From Bryobacterales bacterium (GTDB taxonomy: Bacteria; Acidobacteriota; Terriglobia; Bryobacterales; Bryobacteraceae): a stretch of 44,259 bases of DNA. Both the position numbers and the translations under genes were made by a program. Every line of letters begins with the position of its first letter. Positions within the stretch are counted from its first letter, which is position 1. Below, piece by piece: positions 33,201 to 44,259 of the stretch. The notes beneath the pieces are model-generated. The model did not search any database. It had not been told where the DNA came from and saw nothing but the letters and a program-made list of their open reading frames with translations. Where the stretch lies: assembly GCA_020852755.1 (NCBI GenBank), contig JADZAF010000114.1, positions 1 through 44,259 of the forward strand, read 5' to 3'.

Positions 33201-36200
33201 ATGCGGCCGAGGCCCGGACACGCGGTTTCGAAGGGGCCTTGCGCGCCCCCATCGGGCCCGGCTTGTTCGCCCGGGCGAGCTACACGTGGACCGGGGCCGA
33301 AATCACTCGAAACCCGGCCATTCCCGCTTCCGTGGGTCGGCGCATCCCGCAAGTACCATCCCACAACACCTCGCTTGGCTTGTTTGCCGCCCGCCGCCGC
33401 TGGACCGCGTCGTTAACCGGCCGCTACGTTTCCTCGGTGTTCTCAACCGACACCAATACGGACACGACCAAGGGGGTCTACGGGGCATTCGACCCGTTCT
33501 TTGAGGCCGACGCCTCCGTTTCGGTCGATATCAGCCGCCGCCTCGCCTTCCAGGTCAGCGCGGAGAATCTGCTGAACCGGGTCTATTTCAACTACTATCC
33601 CGTTCGAGGAAGGCTTATCTTCACCGGGTTCCGGGTTCGCCTGTGAGGAGTCTGGCCATTCTCGTCCTGGCCTCTGCCGCCGTTCATGCGGAGGCGCCCC
33701 TCCGCGTAACGGTTCTGACCAGACTCAACCAGGTGATGGCGGAAGCCCAGCAGCGCTTTGCCGAACGCTGGGGCCCGGGGCGCATCCACCTGCGCTACGG
33801 GGACTTCGAGTCGCCACCCATGGAATGGGAATCCTCCGATGTGATCTTCACCTACCTGATGCCTGGCGAGGCGGCCCTCCGGTTGGCCCCTCGCTTCAAG
33901 GCCGCCATTGCGCGCGGCGCCAGGGTGGTCGCCCACTGGCCGGAGCCCGCTCTGCGCCATTGGGATTATCGCCAGGATGAAACCCTGGTCAAGGCCGCGG
34001 CCGAGTACTGGAGTCTCGGGGGTGCTGAAAACGTGGCCCGCTGCCTCGCGTTCCTGTACGTCAGGGTCGCCCACCGCGGCGGCATTGCTGTCGAACCACC
34101 CGAGGCGGTCGCGACCGTGGGCATCTACCATCCCCGCGCGCAGCGGCCGTTTGTCGCTCTCGACGCGTACCTGGAGTGGCACCGCGGCCTGCGGGTCTCC
34201 CCGCCGGATGCGCCCCGGGTAGGCATCCTCTTCTATCACACCTCGCTGAAGAATAAAGATACGGCGCACCTGGATGCCCTCATCGCCGCTGCCGAGAAGC
34301 AAGGTCTCGTTCCTGTCCCGGTCTTCGGCTGGCCGCCGCCCCTGGCTGAACCGCTGCTCGTCCGGGATGGCAAACCTGCGGTGGAAGCCGCGTTTGCTCT
34401 CAACCTGGGATTCTCCAGGCCCGGCGATACGGAATTCCTCGCCCGCATGAATGTCCACGTCATCGGCCTGATGACAACCAGGCAGAGCCTTGCGGACTGG
34501 ACTCAATCGCGGCAGGGGTTGCAGCCGGATCAACTTGCGATCCAGGTGGCCTCACCGGAACGCGCCGGTGCAACCGACCCGATCACCTTTGCGGCCACGG
34601 AACGGTCGCCGGACGGCAAGTCGCAAGTCTCCGTTCCCATCCCTGAGCGTATTGATATGGCGGTGCGCAGAGCGGCGCGCTGGATAGCCCTCGGCCGGAA
34701 GCCCAACCCGGATAAACGCATCGCGATTCTCTACTACAACAATCCACCGGGCAAAGGCAACATCGGGGCCAGCTATCTCGACGTTCCGGGGAGCTTGGCG
34801 GCGATTCTTCATCGACTGCGCCAGGAAGGCTATCTCACCGGTGATCATGTTCCCGAAGAGAAGGAATTGCTCGCCATGCTGGAACGGGCCGGCCGGAACA
34901 TCGAAGAATGGGCGCCGGGCGAACTCGACGAGATCGTGAGCCGGCGCCAGGCTGTGCTGATCTCCATGAAGCAATACCGCAAGTGGCTGTCTGCGACCCC
35001 TAAGGAATTCCAGGATGCCCTGTTGCGGAACTGGGGCCCCCCGGAGAAGTCCCGCCTGATGACCGTCCGCTCGCGCGACAACGAGCCGTTTTTTGTCCTG
35101 CCGGCCCTGCGCTTTGGAAACATCTTCCTTGGTCCCCAGCCCCTGCGCTCTGCCTTTGCCAACGCCGGCAAGACCCTGCATGACACCACCATTCCGCCGC
35201 CTCACGGCTACGTGGCCGGCTACCTCTGGTTGCGCCATGTCTTTCGCGCCGACGCCATCACCCACTTGGGACGTCACGGCTCGCTGGAGTTCCTGCCCGG
35301 AAAGAACGTGGGCATGGCAGGCTGGGACCCCTCCGAAGTGCTGATGGGAGACACGCCGGCCCCCTATTTCTACATCATCGACGGCGGCGGCGAATCGACT
35401 ACGGCCCGGCGCCGGGCGGCATCGACCCTGATCGGCCACCTGACGCCTCTCACCGTGAGCGGCGGTGCGCAGGACGAGTTCCGCGCGCTGCGGAATGCGT
35501 TTCTTGAAATCGAGAAGGTCCGCGATGCTTCTCCGGCTCTCCTGGCCGAATACCAGGAGACGGCTGTCCGGGAGATCCGCAGACTGCGTCTCGATCGCCA
35601 GCTCGGCTTCGATGTCGGCCGTGCGGACTGGTCCGAGATCGCCTCGGCCATAGGGACCTTTCTTGAGGAGACCGAAGCCGGACCCATCCCGATGGGCATT
35701 CACCGGCTCGGCCGGCTGCCTCGCGATGAGATCCAGATTGAGTCCCTGGCCGAGTTCTTCAAGACCGGCTTCCCGGATCCGGAACTGCGCCAGTTGGGCG
35801 ATCTTCCCCTTCGATGGGCCGAAGCGCTGTTTCGTGGTGCCCGGCCCGAGATCGATCCTCGCTGGCCGGCTGCCCTGCGCGACCGGGTTTCCACCCAACT
35901 GGCCGCCGGCGCCTCCTGGTTGGCCAATCTGCGCAATTCGGCCCGCCTGGAACTGGAAAACTACGTTCGCATTCTCCGCGGCGAGTACCAGGAAAGCGGC
36001 TCGTCCGGAGATCCGCTCCGCGTGCCTGCATCTCTGCCTGGCGGCCGAAATCTGCACGATTTCGACCCTTCCCTCATTCCCACTCCGGCGGCCTGCGAGG
36101 TGGGGCGCAAACTGGGCGACGAAGTCCTGCGGCGGCACCGGGAGCGCACCGGGCGGTTGCCCGATAAGGTCAGTATGGTGCTCTGGTACGGCGAAACGAT

Positions 36201-39200
36201 CCGCCACCAGGGCGCGCTGGAATGCGAGGCCCTCTACCTGATGGGAGTGGAACCGAAGTGGAATTCCCGCGGTGTGGTGGATGGCCTCCGCCTGATTCCC
36301 GACGCGGAACTCGGCCGCCCCCGCGTGGATGTTGTGCTGACCATCGCCGGCATCTACCGCGACGGTTTCCCGGATAAGGCCCTGCTGCTCGACAGCGCCT
36401 CCCTCATGGTGCAGAAGGCCGGGGAGAACACACTCAGCCGCAACACCCGCCGCGCCAGGGATGAATTGCTGAGGAGCGGCCTCGCTCCGGAGCTGGCGGA
36501 AAAGGCCGCCTCCGCCCGCGTTTTCGGCCCGGCTCCGGGCGACTACGGCGGGGGCATCGCCAGCCTGATCAAGCAGAGCCGCGATGCGGGCAATAGCGAA
36601 CAGATCGCCGATGCTTACCTCAGGCACAATAACTTCGCTTACGGCGCCGCCGGCTGGGGCGAATTGATCCCGCGGGCCCTGGAAACCCAGATCAAGGGCA
36701 ACGAGGTGGTGGTTCATTCCCGGAGTACGAATCTCTATGGGGTGACCGACAATGACGATTTCTTCGACTTCGCAGGAGGATTGAGTCTCGCCACCCGGAA
36801 AGTCAACGGCGGCGCTGCTCCGCAATTGTACGTCGCCAACCTCCGCAAAGCGGGCCGCGAACGGCTGGACGATTTCAAGACCTTCCTTGCAACCGAGATG
36901 AACAGCCGTTTCTGGAACCCCAAGTGGATTCGCGAAATGCAGAAAAGCGGGTACGGCGGAGCGCGCGAAATCTTCGATCACCTGGAGAATGTGTACGGCT
37001 GGCAGGCTACCACGCCGGAACACGTGGACGGCGCCTACTGGGATCGAACCTTCGAGGTGTACGTGCAGGATAAGCACAACCTCGGCTTGGCGGAGTTCTT
37101 TGAAAAAGCCAACCCGCACGCTCGCCAGTATATGCTGGCCCGGATGCTGGAGGTGGACCGCCAGGGCAGTCATGCGTTCACCCATGAGCAGAAAGAACAG
37201 CTCCTGCGCGAGTATGTCCGGTCCGTCGCCCGCTTCGGCGTCGGCTGCTCTGCGAACACCTGCGGCAACCGGAAGCTGCAGGCCGCCGTTGCCGCTCAAG
37301 CCGGACGCCTCCCGGATCTGAAACCTGCTGAGATCCGGCAGTTTCGGGCCCGGCTTCGGCAGGCTTTCTCGCACAAGTGGCCGGTAGGCCGCGTGGCTCC
37401 CTCCGGCGGATCCGCGGACGGTGTCGCCGGAGGAACGCGCATGGTGCGGCCCTCGCGTCCCTTCCGGGTCTTTCACGCGGTCATGCCCCGCCCGTCGGAT
37501 CCTGTCGTCGCCGTTCCCGTCGGCTTGGCCGCCCTGGGACTGTTCCTGGCCTCCAGCTGGGTCCTCGGCGCCCTGCAGGCCGCGGTCCTCCGCTGGCGCA
37601 AGTCCTCCATCCAGACCCTGTGGCTGAATCGCGACTCGTAGCGAGGACAGGCACTCCCTTGGCGTTGCCTCGTCCCAGGCGCCCCATCCCGGCGCGATAG
37701 AATCGTAGCTTATGCACCGTCTTCTTCTTCTGTGTCTCGTGAGCGGTGCGCTGCTCGCCCAGAAAGCGCCCTTCGATGTGCACGCCATGATGCGCCTGGC
37801 CCGCATCAGCGACCCGCAGCTCTCGCCCGACGGCAAGCTGATAGCGTTCACCGTCCAGAGGATCGAGCTGGAGAACAATGCCCGTCCGCGCCAGATCTAC
37901 CTGGTCCCTCTGGCCGGAGGCGCGCCGCGTCCCATCGGCCCTCCCGGCGCGAACAACGAGCGCGCCCGCTGGTCGCCCGATTCCACCCGCATCGCCTTCA
38001 TCTCCGACCAGGGCGGCTCCTCCCAGGTCTGGTTCATGAATGCGGACGGCTCCAATCCCAGGAAGGTCACCAGCCTTTCCACCGAAGCCGGCGGCGTGGT
38101 TTTCTCCCCGGACGGCAAGAACCTGCTGTTCACCAGCGAGGTCTATCCGGATTGCACCGGCGACCCCTGCAACCAGCAGAAGCTCGACGCCGAGAAGAAC
38201 GGCAAGGTGGCCGCCCGGCTGTACGATTCGCTGCTCTACCGCCACTGGAGCCACTGGCGTTCCAGGCGGCGCAGCCACCTCTTCCTCGTTCCCGTGGAGG
38301 GCGGAGCGCCCAGGGACCTGACACCCGGCCCGCACGACGTTCCTCCCTTCTCCCTGGGCGGCCCGGACGACTACGCCATCTCCCCCGACGGCAAGGAAGT
38401 CTGTTTCGTCATGAAGACCGACGAGCAGCCGGCCCTCAGCACCAACTCGGACCTGTACGTGGTCGATCTGGAGGGCGCGCCGCCCCGCAGGATCACCGTC
38501 AATCCCGCCGCCGACAACAGCCCGCAGTACTCGCCCGACGGCCGCTACCTGGCCTACCGCTCACAGTCCCGGCCGGGCTACGAGAGCGACCGCTGGCGGC
38601 TGACCGTGCTGGAAAGAGCCAGCGGCAAGGTCACCATGCTGGCCGAAGGCCTGGACCGCTGGGTGTCCAGCTTCGCCTGGTCGCCCGATTCGGGGACCTT
38701 GTTCTTCACCGTCGAGGACCGCGGCCGCCAGGCCATCCATTTCGTTCCCGTCGGCGGCGGGGCCACGCGCATCGCCGTGGCCGGTTCCAGCCACCTGGAC
38801 GACATTCAGTTCACCCCCGACGGCAAGACCATGGTCTATACGCAGCAGAGCGCCTCCAGCCCGGTCGAGATCTTCCGCGCTTCCTCCTCGGGCGGGTCCG
38901 AAGTGCCCCTCACCCATCTCAACCAGGAAGTGCTGAGCTCGCACCAGCTCACGCCCCTGGAGGACTTCTGGGTCGAAGGCGCCGAGCAGGCCCGCGTCCA
39001 GAGTTTCCTGCTCAAGCCGCCCGGTTTCGATCCCGCGAAGAAGTATCCCGTCCTGATGCTGATTCACGGCGGCCCTCAGGGCGCCTGGGGGGAGAGCTGG
39101 TCCTACCGCTGGAACCCGCAGGTGTTCGCCGCTGCCGGCTACCTCGTGGTCATGCCCAACCCGCGCGGGTCCACCGGCTACGGGCAGAAGTTCACCGACG

Positions 39201-42200
39201 AGATCAATCAGGACTGGGGCGGCAAGGTCTACGACGACATCATGGCCGTGGCCGACCATGTGGGCGGCCTGGTCTACGCCGACCGGAACCGCATGGCCGC
39301 CGCCGGCGGCTCCTATGGCGGGTACATGGTGAACTGGATCCTGGGCCACAGCACACGCTTCCGGGCGCTGGTCTCGCACGCCGGCGTCTTCGACCTGCGC
39401 AGCGAGGCGGGCGAGACCGAGGAGCTCTGGTTTCCCACCTGGGACTTCGGCGGCATGCCCTGGGACAACCCCGAGGTCTATGCCCGCTGGTCGCCCAGCC
39501 ACTACGTCAAGGATTTCCGCACCCCCACCCTGGTCATCCACGGGGAACTCGATTTCCGCGTCCCCTATGGCCAGGGCCTGCAATTGTTCACCGCTTTACA
39601 GTTGCAGAAGGTCCCCTCCCGCCTGCTGGTCTATCCGGACGAAGGACACTGGATCCTCAAGCCGCAGAACAGCGTCCTTTGGTATAAGACCTTTATCGAC
39701 TGGATCGATAGCTGGACCAGAAAGTGAGCGGCGCCGGGCCGTCCGCGGTTCCGCCCTCAACCAGGCTGGAAAGGAAGCAAGTGAGGAAACTGATCGTCGT
39801 TGCCGGCGGGCTGGCCGCCGTGGCCGTGCTCGCCCTGATCGTGTTGTCGAAGGGCTCGCAGATCAGGATCGATCCGCCCTTGAAGGCGGTCGGGATGGAG
39901 AGCCCGGTGCGGGTTGTCATCGACAGCCCGCAGGGCCTCCGGCGCGTCCGCGCCTTCATCGAGCAGAACGGCGTGCGCCACCAGGTGTTCTCGAAAAGCT
40001 GGCCTTCGCGCTACCTGGTATTCTCGAGCCGCAACCTGCCGCCCCAGGATGTGGTCTTCCAGGCCGGCAGGAAGCAGGCCGCCGCCCTCAAGGATGGCCC
40101 CGCCCGCCTGCTGGTCGAAGCCCAGGCCAACAACTTCCTGGGACGCTCCAGCTCGGTTTCGCAGGACATCACCGTCGTCACCCAGCCTCCCCGGGTGGTT
40201 GCCGATACCTTCCAGCACTACATCAACCAGGGCGGCGCCGAACTGGTGGTCTTCACCCCCTCCGGCTACTGGACCGAAGCCGGCGTGAAGGTGGGCAACT
40301 ACCGCTTCCGCAGTTATCCGCTGCCGGGCAGCACCCGGGGCGAGCGTTTCTCTCTCTTCGTCTTTCCCTGGGATGCTCCCGCCGGCGCTGTTCCGGTCGT
40401 GTATGCAGGCAATCCCACCGGCGCCGAGGCCACGGCTCAGTTCACGTACAAGCTGTTCCCCAAGAAGTTCCGCTCCCGCGACCTGCCCGTGGACGACCGT
40501 TTCTTCGACAAGGTCGTCAACCAGATCGACCCGGGAGGCGCCGGCGATCTGCTCTCGCGCTTCCTGAAGATCAACGGCGAATTTCGCCGTCGCGACAACC
40601 AGCGTTTGGCCGACCTGCGCCTGAAGACTGAGGAGCGTTTCCTGTGGTCCGGCCCGTTCCTGCAACTGGCCAATTCAAAGGTCGAATCCCTGTTCGCCGA
40701 CCGGCGCAGCTATATCTACAACGGCAAGAAGGTGGACGAGCAGGTGCACCTCGGCTTCGACCTTTCGGTCACCCAGGGCATCCCGGTCACCGCGGCCAAT
40801 TCCGGCAAGGTGATCCATGCCGGCGACCTGGGCATCTACGGCAACTGCATCGTCCTCGACCACGGCTATGGCCTGCAATCCATCTACGCCCACCTCAGCC
40901 GCATCGACGTGAAGCCGGACGACATGGTCAAGCGCGGGCAGGAAATGGGCCGCAGCGGCGCCACCGGCCTCGCCGGAGGCGACCACCTCCACTTCTCCAT
41001 GCAGATCGACGGCGTGCAGACCAACGCCGTGGAGTGGTGGGACGACCACTGGATTCAGGACCGCATCCGCAGCAAGGTCCCCCTGCCGGCGCAGTGATTC
41101 TCCGGGGTCAATAAGGAACCTTGTCGGGTCTGCTTGCCCACTCCGCGAACGCCGCCAGCCCCTCTTCCCGCATGGTCTGGGTCGTCGGAATGCTGCGCTG
41201 TCCGGCGGGCACGGCCAGTTCCCGGTAGATGAAGGCGTCGTCGAAGCCCGCCCGGGCCGCATCCGCCGCGCTGGCCGCGTAGCAGATCCGGTCCAGCCGC
41301 GCCCAGTAGATAGCGCCCAGGCACATCGGGCAGGGCTCGCAGCTGGCGTAGATCTCGCAGCCGGCCAGCTGGAACGTGCCCAGGGAACGGCAGGCCTCCC
41401 GGATGGCTATCACCTCGGCGTGCGCGGTCGGATCGTTCGTTGACGTCACCCGGTTGGTCCCCGCCGCGATAACCCGGCCCCCCTTGACCACCACGGCGGC
41501 GAACGGCCCGCCCGCGCCCTCGCGCGCGTTGCGCACGGCCAGTTCGATGGCCATCTGCATGAATGGATCCGGCATGTCCCCTCAGCGCATGTAGAACAGG
41601 CTCAGCCGGGGCAGACCGGCCTGCTCCAGCAGCCGGCGCTCCAGGTACTGCCGTTCCAGCATGGCCAGTTGCTCCGCCGTCATTTTGCCCCGGTAGGGCC
41701 GCAGCTGGCGCTCCATTTCCCGGCGCGCCTCGAACAGCTCTTCCTCGCTCTGAGCCGCCTTGAGCCCGGCCACCATCTTCTCTTCCAGCGCCGTCAGGCG
41801 CTGCTCCAGCTCTTCCAGGCTGCCCAGGTGCTCTTCGCTCGCCGCCGCCAGCCGTTGCAGCGCCTCGGCAATGTCCGCACGGCCCGCCCTGAGCGCCTGC
41901 TCGGCGTTTCCTTCGAGATACGCCCGCAGATCCCCGGCTGAGAACGGCGGAGCCGTTTCCCGCGCTCGCGGCTGCGCCGTCCCGGCCATGCGCTGCGCCT
42001 CCAGCAGCACCGCCTGGGCGCAGTAGGTCAGCGAATTGACCATCTGGATCTTCGACTTGCGGCTCCGCCACTTCTCGAATGCGGCGTCGATGCCCCGCAG
42101 CACCGCCTCCAGGGGCACCTTGGCCTCCTTCCAGCTTTCGATCAGCGCCCAGTCCACCGGCGAGAGCAGGAACAGCCCGGTCCCGCGCGCCTGCTGGAAA

Positions 42201-43671
42201 TGCTCTTCGATCTCCGTGAAGTAGTTGAAGTAGTTCTGGATCCCGCCGCTCACCGCGGGCGGTTCCGCTCCCAGATCAGGCATAGCCCATCCAGCGTCAG
42301 TTGCTCGTCCACCGTTCGCAGGTGCCGCGAGCCGCGCGCGATCAGGCGCGCCTGCCCCCCGGTGGCGATCACCCGGGTCTCCGGCCCCAGCTCCGCCACC
42401 AGCCGGTCCACGATGCCGTCGATCATCCCCAGCGCTCCGTAGTACAGCCCCGACTGCATGCTGGCCACCGTGTTCGTCCCGATCAGCCGCGCCGGCTCCC
42501 GCACGTCGACCAGAGGCAGCCGCGCCGTCTTGCTGAACAGCGCTTCCACGGAGATGCCGATGCCCGCCGCGATCAGCCCGCCCAGGTATTCGGCCCGGGC
42601 CGAGATGGCGTCGAAGGTGATGGCCGTTCCCAAGTCCACCACCACGCACGGCCCGCCGTACTTGTTGAAGGCCGCCACCCCGTTCACCACCCGGTCCGCG
42701 CCCACTTCGCTGGGATTGTCGTACAGGATCTTCAAGCCCGTGTCCGTCGCCGGCGTTACGAACAGAGCCTCCGTGCTGAAGTAGCGTTCGGCCGCCAGCG
42801 CCAGGCTGGAATCCAGCGGCGGCACTACACTGGCGATGATGATGCCGTCCACCGCGCGGATGCTGAGCGACGCCAGCGAGAACAGGTTGCGCAGCAGGAT
42901 GCCCCATTCGTCCGCGGTCTGCTCGTGCACCGTCTGCAGCCGCCAGTTGGCGGTCAGGACCTGCTGTTCGAAGACTCCGATGGTGACATTGGTGTTGCCA
43001 ACGTCCAGTGCGAGAAGCATTTGGAGGCGCCCCACGATTTTAGCATCCTTCGCCCGCCCCCCCCCGTCGATTCCGCTAAGCCAAACACGATCCGTGAGTT
43101 AAAATGAAAGGAGGTTCCCGAGGTCCCACCCCGAGCGGGCCCTAGCGATATGATCGACGCCATCCTTGCGAAAGTCTTCGGCACCAAGAACGAACGTGAG
43201 ATCAAGGCCATGCGGCCGATCATCTCGGCCATCAACGACTTGGAGCCGGAAATGCAGGCCCTCTCGGATGCCGGGCTGGCGGCCAGGACGCCTGCGTTCA
43301 AAGAGCGTCTCGCCCAGGGCGCCCCGCTGGACGACCTCCTCGTCGAAGCGTTCGCCGTGGTTCGCGAAGCCGGCCGCCGCGCCCTCGACATGCGGCACTT
43401 CGATGTCCAGTTGATCGGCGGCTTGGTCCTGCACCGCGGCAAGATCGCCGAGATGAAGACCGGTGAAGGCAAGACCCTGGTGGCTACCCTCCCGGTCTAC
43501 CTGAACGCCTTGGAGGGCAAGGGCGTCCACGTCGTAACCGTCAACGACTACCTGGCCAAGCGCGACGCCGAGTGGATGGGCCGCATCTACAACTTCCTCG
43601 GCATGAGCGTCGGCACCATCGTCCACGACCTGGACGACGCCGAGCGCCAGCGGAATTACAACTGCGACATT

Positions 43672-43725
<54 letters not shown>

Positions 43726-44259
43726 TTCCGGCTCGAGGATTGCGTGCAGCGCGGCCACCACTTCGCCATCGTCGACGAGGTGGACTCCATCCTCATCGAC
43801 GAGGCCCGCACCCCCCTCATCATCTCCGGTCCCAGCGAGGAATCCACCGACAAGTACTACAAGATCAACCGCATCATCCCCAAGCTGGTGCGCGGCGAGG
43901 TCATCGAAGGCAAGGAGCCCGGCGAGCGCTATACCACCGGCGACTTCACCATCGACGAGAAGCACCGCACCGCCGCCCTCACCGAGGAAGGCGTCCTCAA
44001 GGTCGAGAAGCTGCTGGGCATCAACAACCTGTACGACCCCGCCAACATCGAGATCAACCACCACGTGCAGCAGGCCCTGCGCGCTCACGTCCTTTACCAT
44101 CGCGACAAGGACTATGTGGTCAAGGAAGGCCAGGTGATCATCGTCGACGAGTTCACCGGGCGCCTGCTGCCGGGGCGGCGCTTCAGCGAGGGGCTGCACC
44201 AGGCGCTCGAGGCCAAGGAGGGTGTTCAGATCGAGCGGGAAACGCAGACCCTGGCCACC

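Overview
The window is GC-rich, densely coded DNA with no rRNA, tRNA, CRISPR array, insertion sequence or phage gene that I can see. The gene content suggests a saccharolytic, Gram-negative soil bacterium of the Acidobacteriota, Solibacter/Bryobacter type. The reasons are many exported glycoside hydrolases, a sulfatase, PIG-L deacetylases, PEGA and DUF2203 proteins, an RhaT-type sugar symporter, a microcompartment shell protein and a remnant of a PknB-type Ser/Thr kinase. The assignment is inference from gene content, not from a marker tree.

Layout. 1-2.8 kb (minus strand): a small exported protein built of 13-residue PPDPW repeats that runs off the left edge, an ExeA-type ATPase and an RhaT-family symporter. 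2.9-5 kb: a broken kinase remnant, then an odd protein joining a DUF2341-like/carbohydrate-type region to a C-terminal DUF59 (MIP18) domain. 5-7.2 kb: a two-gene microcompartment unit (BMC-H shell protein plus acylating aldehyde dehydrogenase with an unusual tail). 7.4-9.6 kb: an acidic conserved protein overlapping recJ. 9.6-16.3 kb: glycan genes (GH53 galactanase, a clan GH-A glycosidase with an FAD oxidoreductase, GH29 alpha-L-fucosidase) and a PEGA protein. 16.3-21.4 kb: a membrane protein with a tandem UspA, a duplicated-domain exported protein, DUF2203, YjbQ and ispG. 21.4-23.5 kb: an exported metallo-beta-lactamase-fold hydrolase and a ferredoxin-tailed aldo/keto reductase. 23.5-30.5 kb: a block of Tat-exported enzymes around a divergent promoter (GH51, a beta-propeller hydrolase, PIG-L; sulfatase, enolase-superfamily enzyme, second PIG-L) ending in a methyltransferase. 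31.4-37.6 kb: a TonB-dependent receptor translationally coupled to an exported, membrane-anchored CobN-like protein. 37.7-41.1 kb: S9 peptidase and M23 peptidase. 41.1-43 kb: coaX, a small hypothetical gene and guaD. 43.15 kb to the right edge: the start of secA.

How the genes may work together. Exported glycosidases and a sulfatase would release galactose, arabinose and fucose from plant or microbial polysaccharide. RhaT would import a 6-deoxyhexose, and the BMC shell protein with its aldehyde dehydrogenase fits the aldehyde-processing end of fucose/rhamnose breakdown. The most unusual system is the receptor plus exported CobN pair (31376-37641). Its architecture matches the HmuR/HmuS type of tetrapyrrole uptake and dechelation rather than cobalamin synthesis. 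Several start codons lie 6-8 bases after a TATAAT-like hexamer, which suggests frequent leaderless or very short-leader transcripts.
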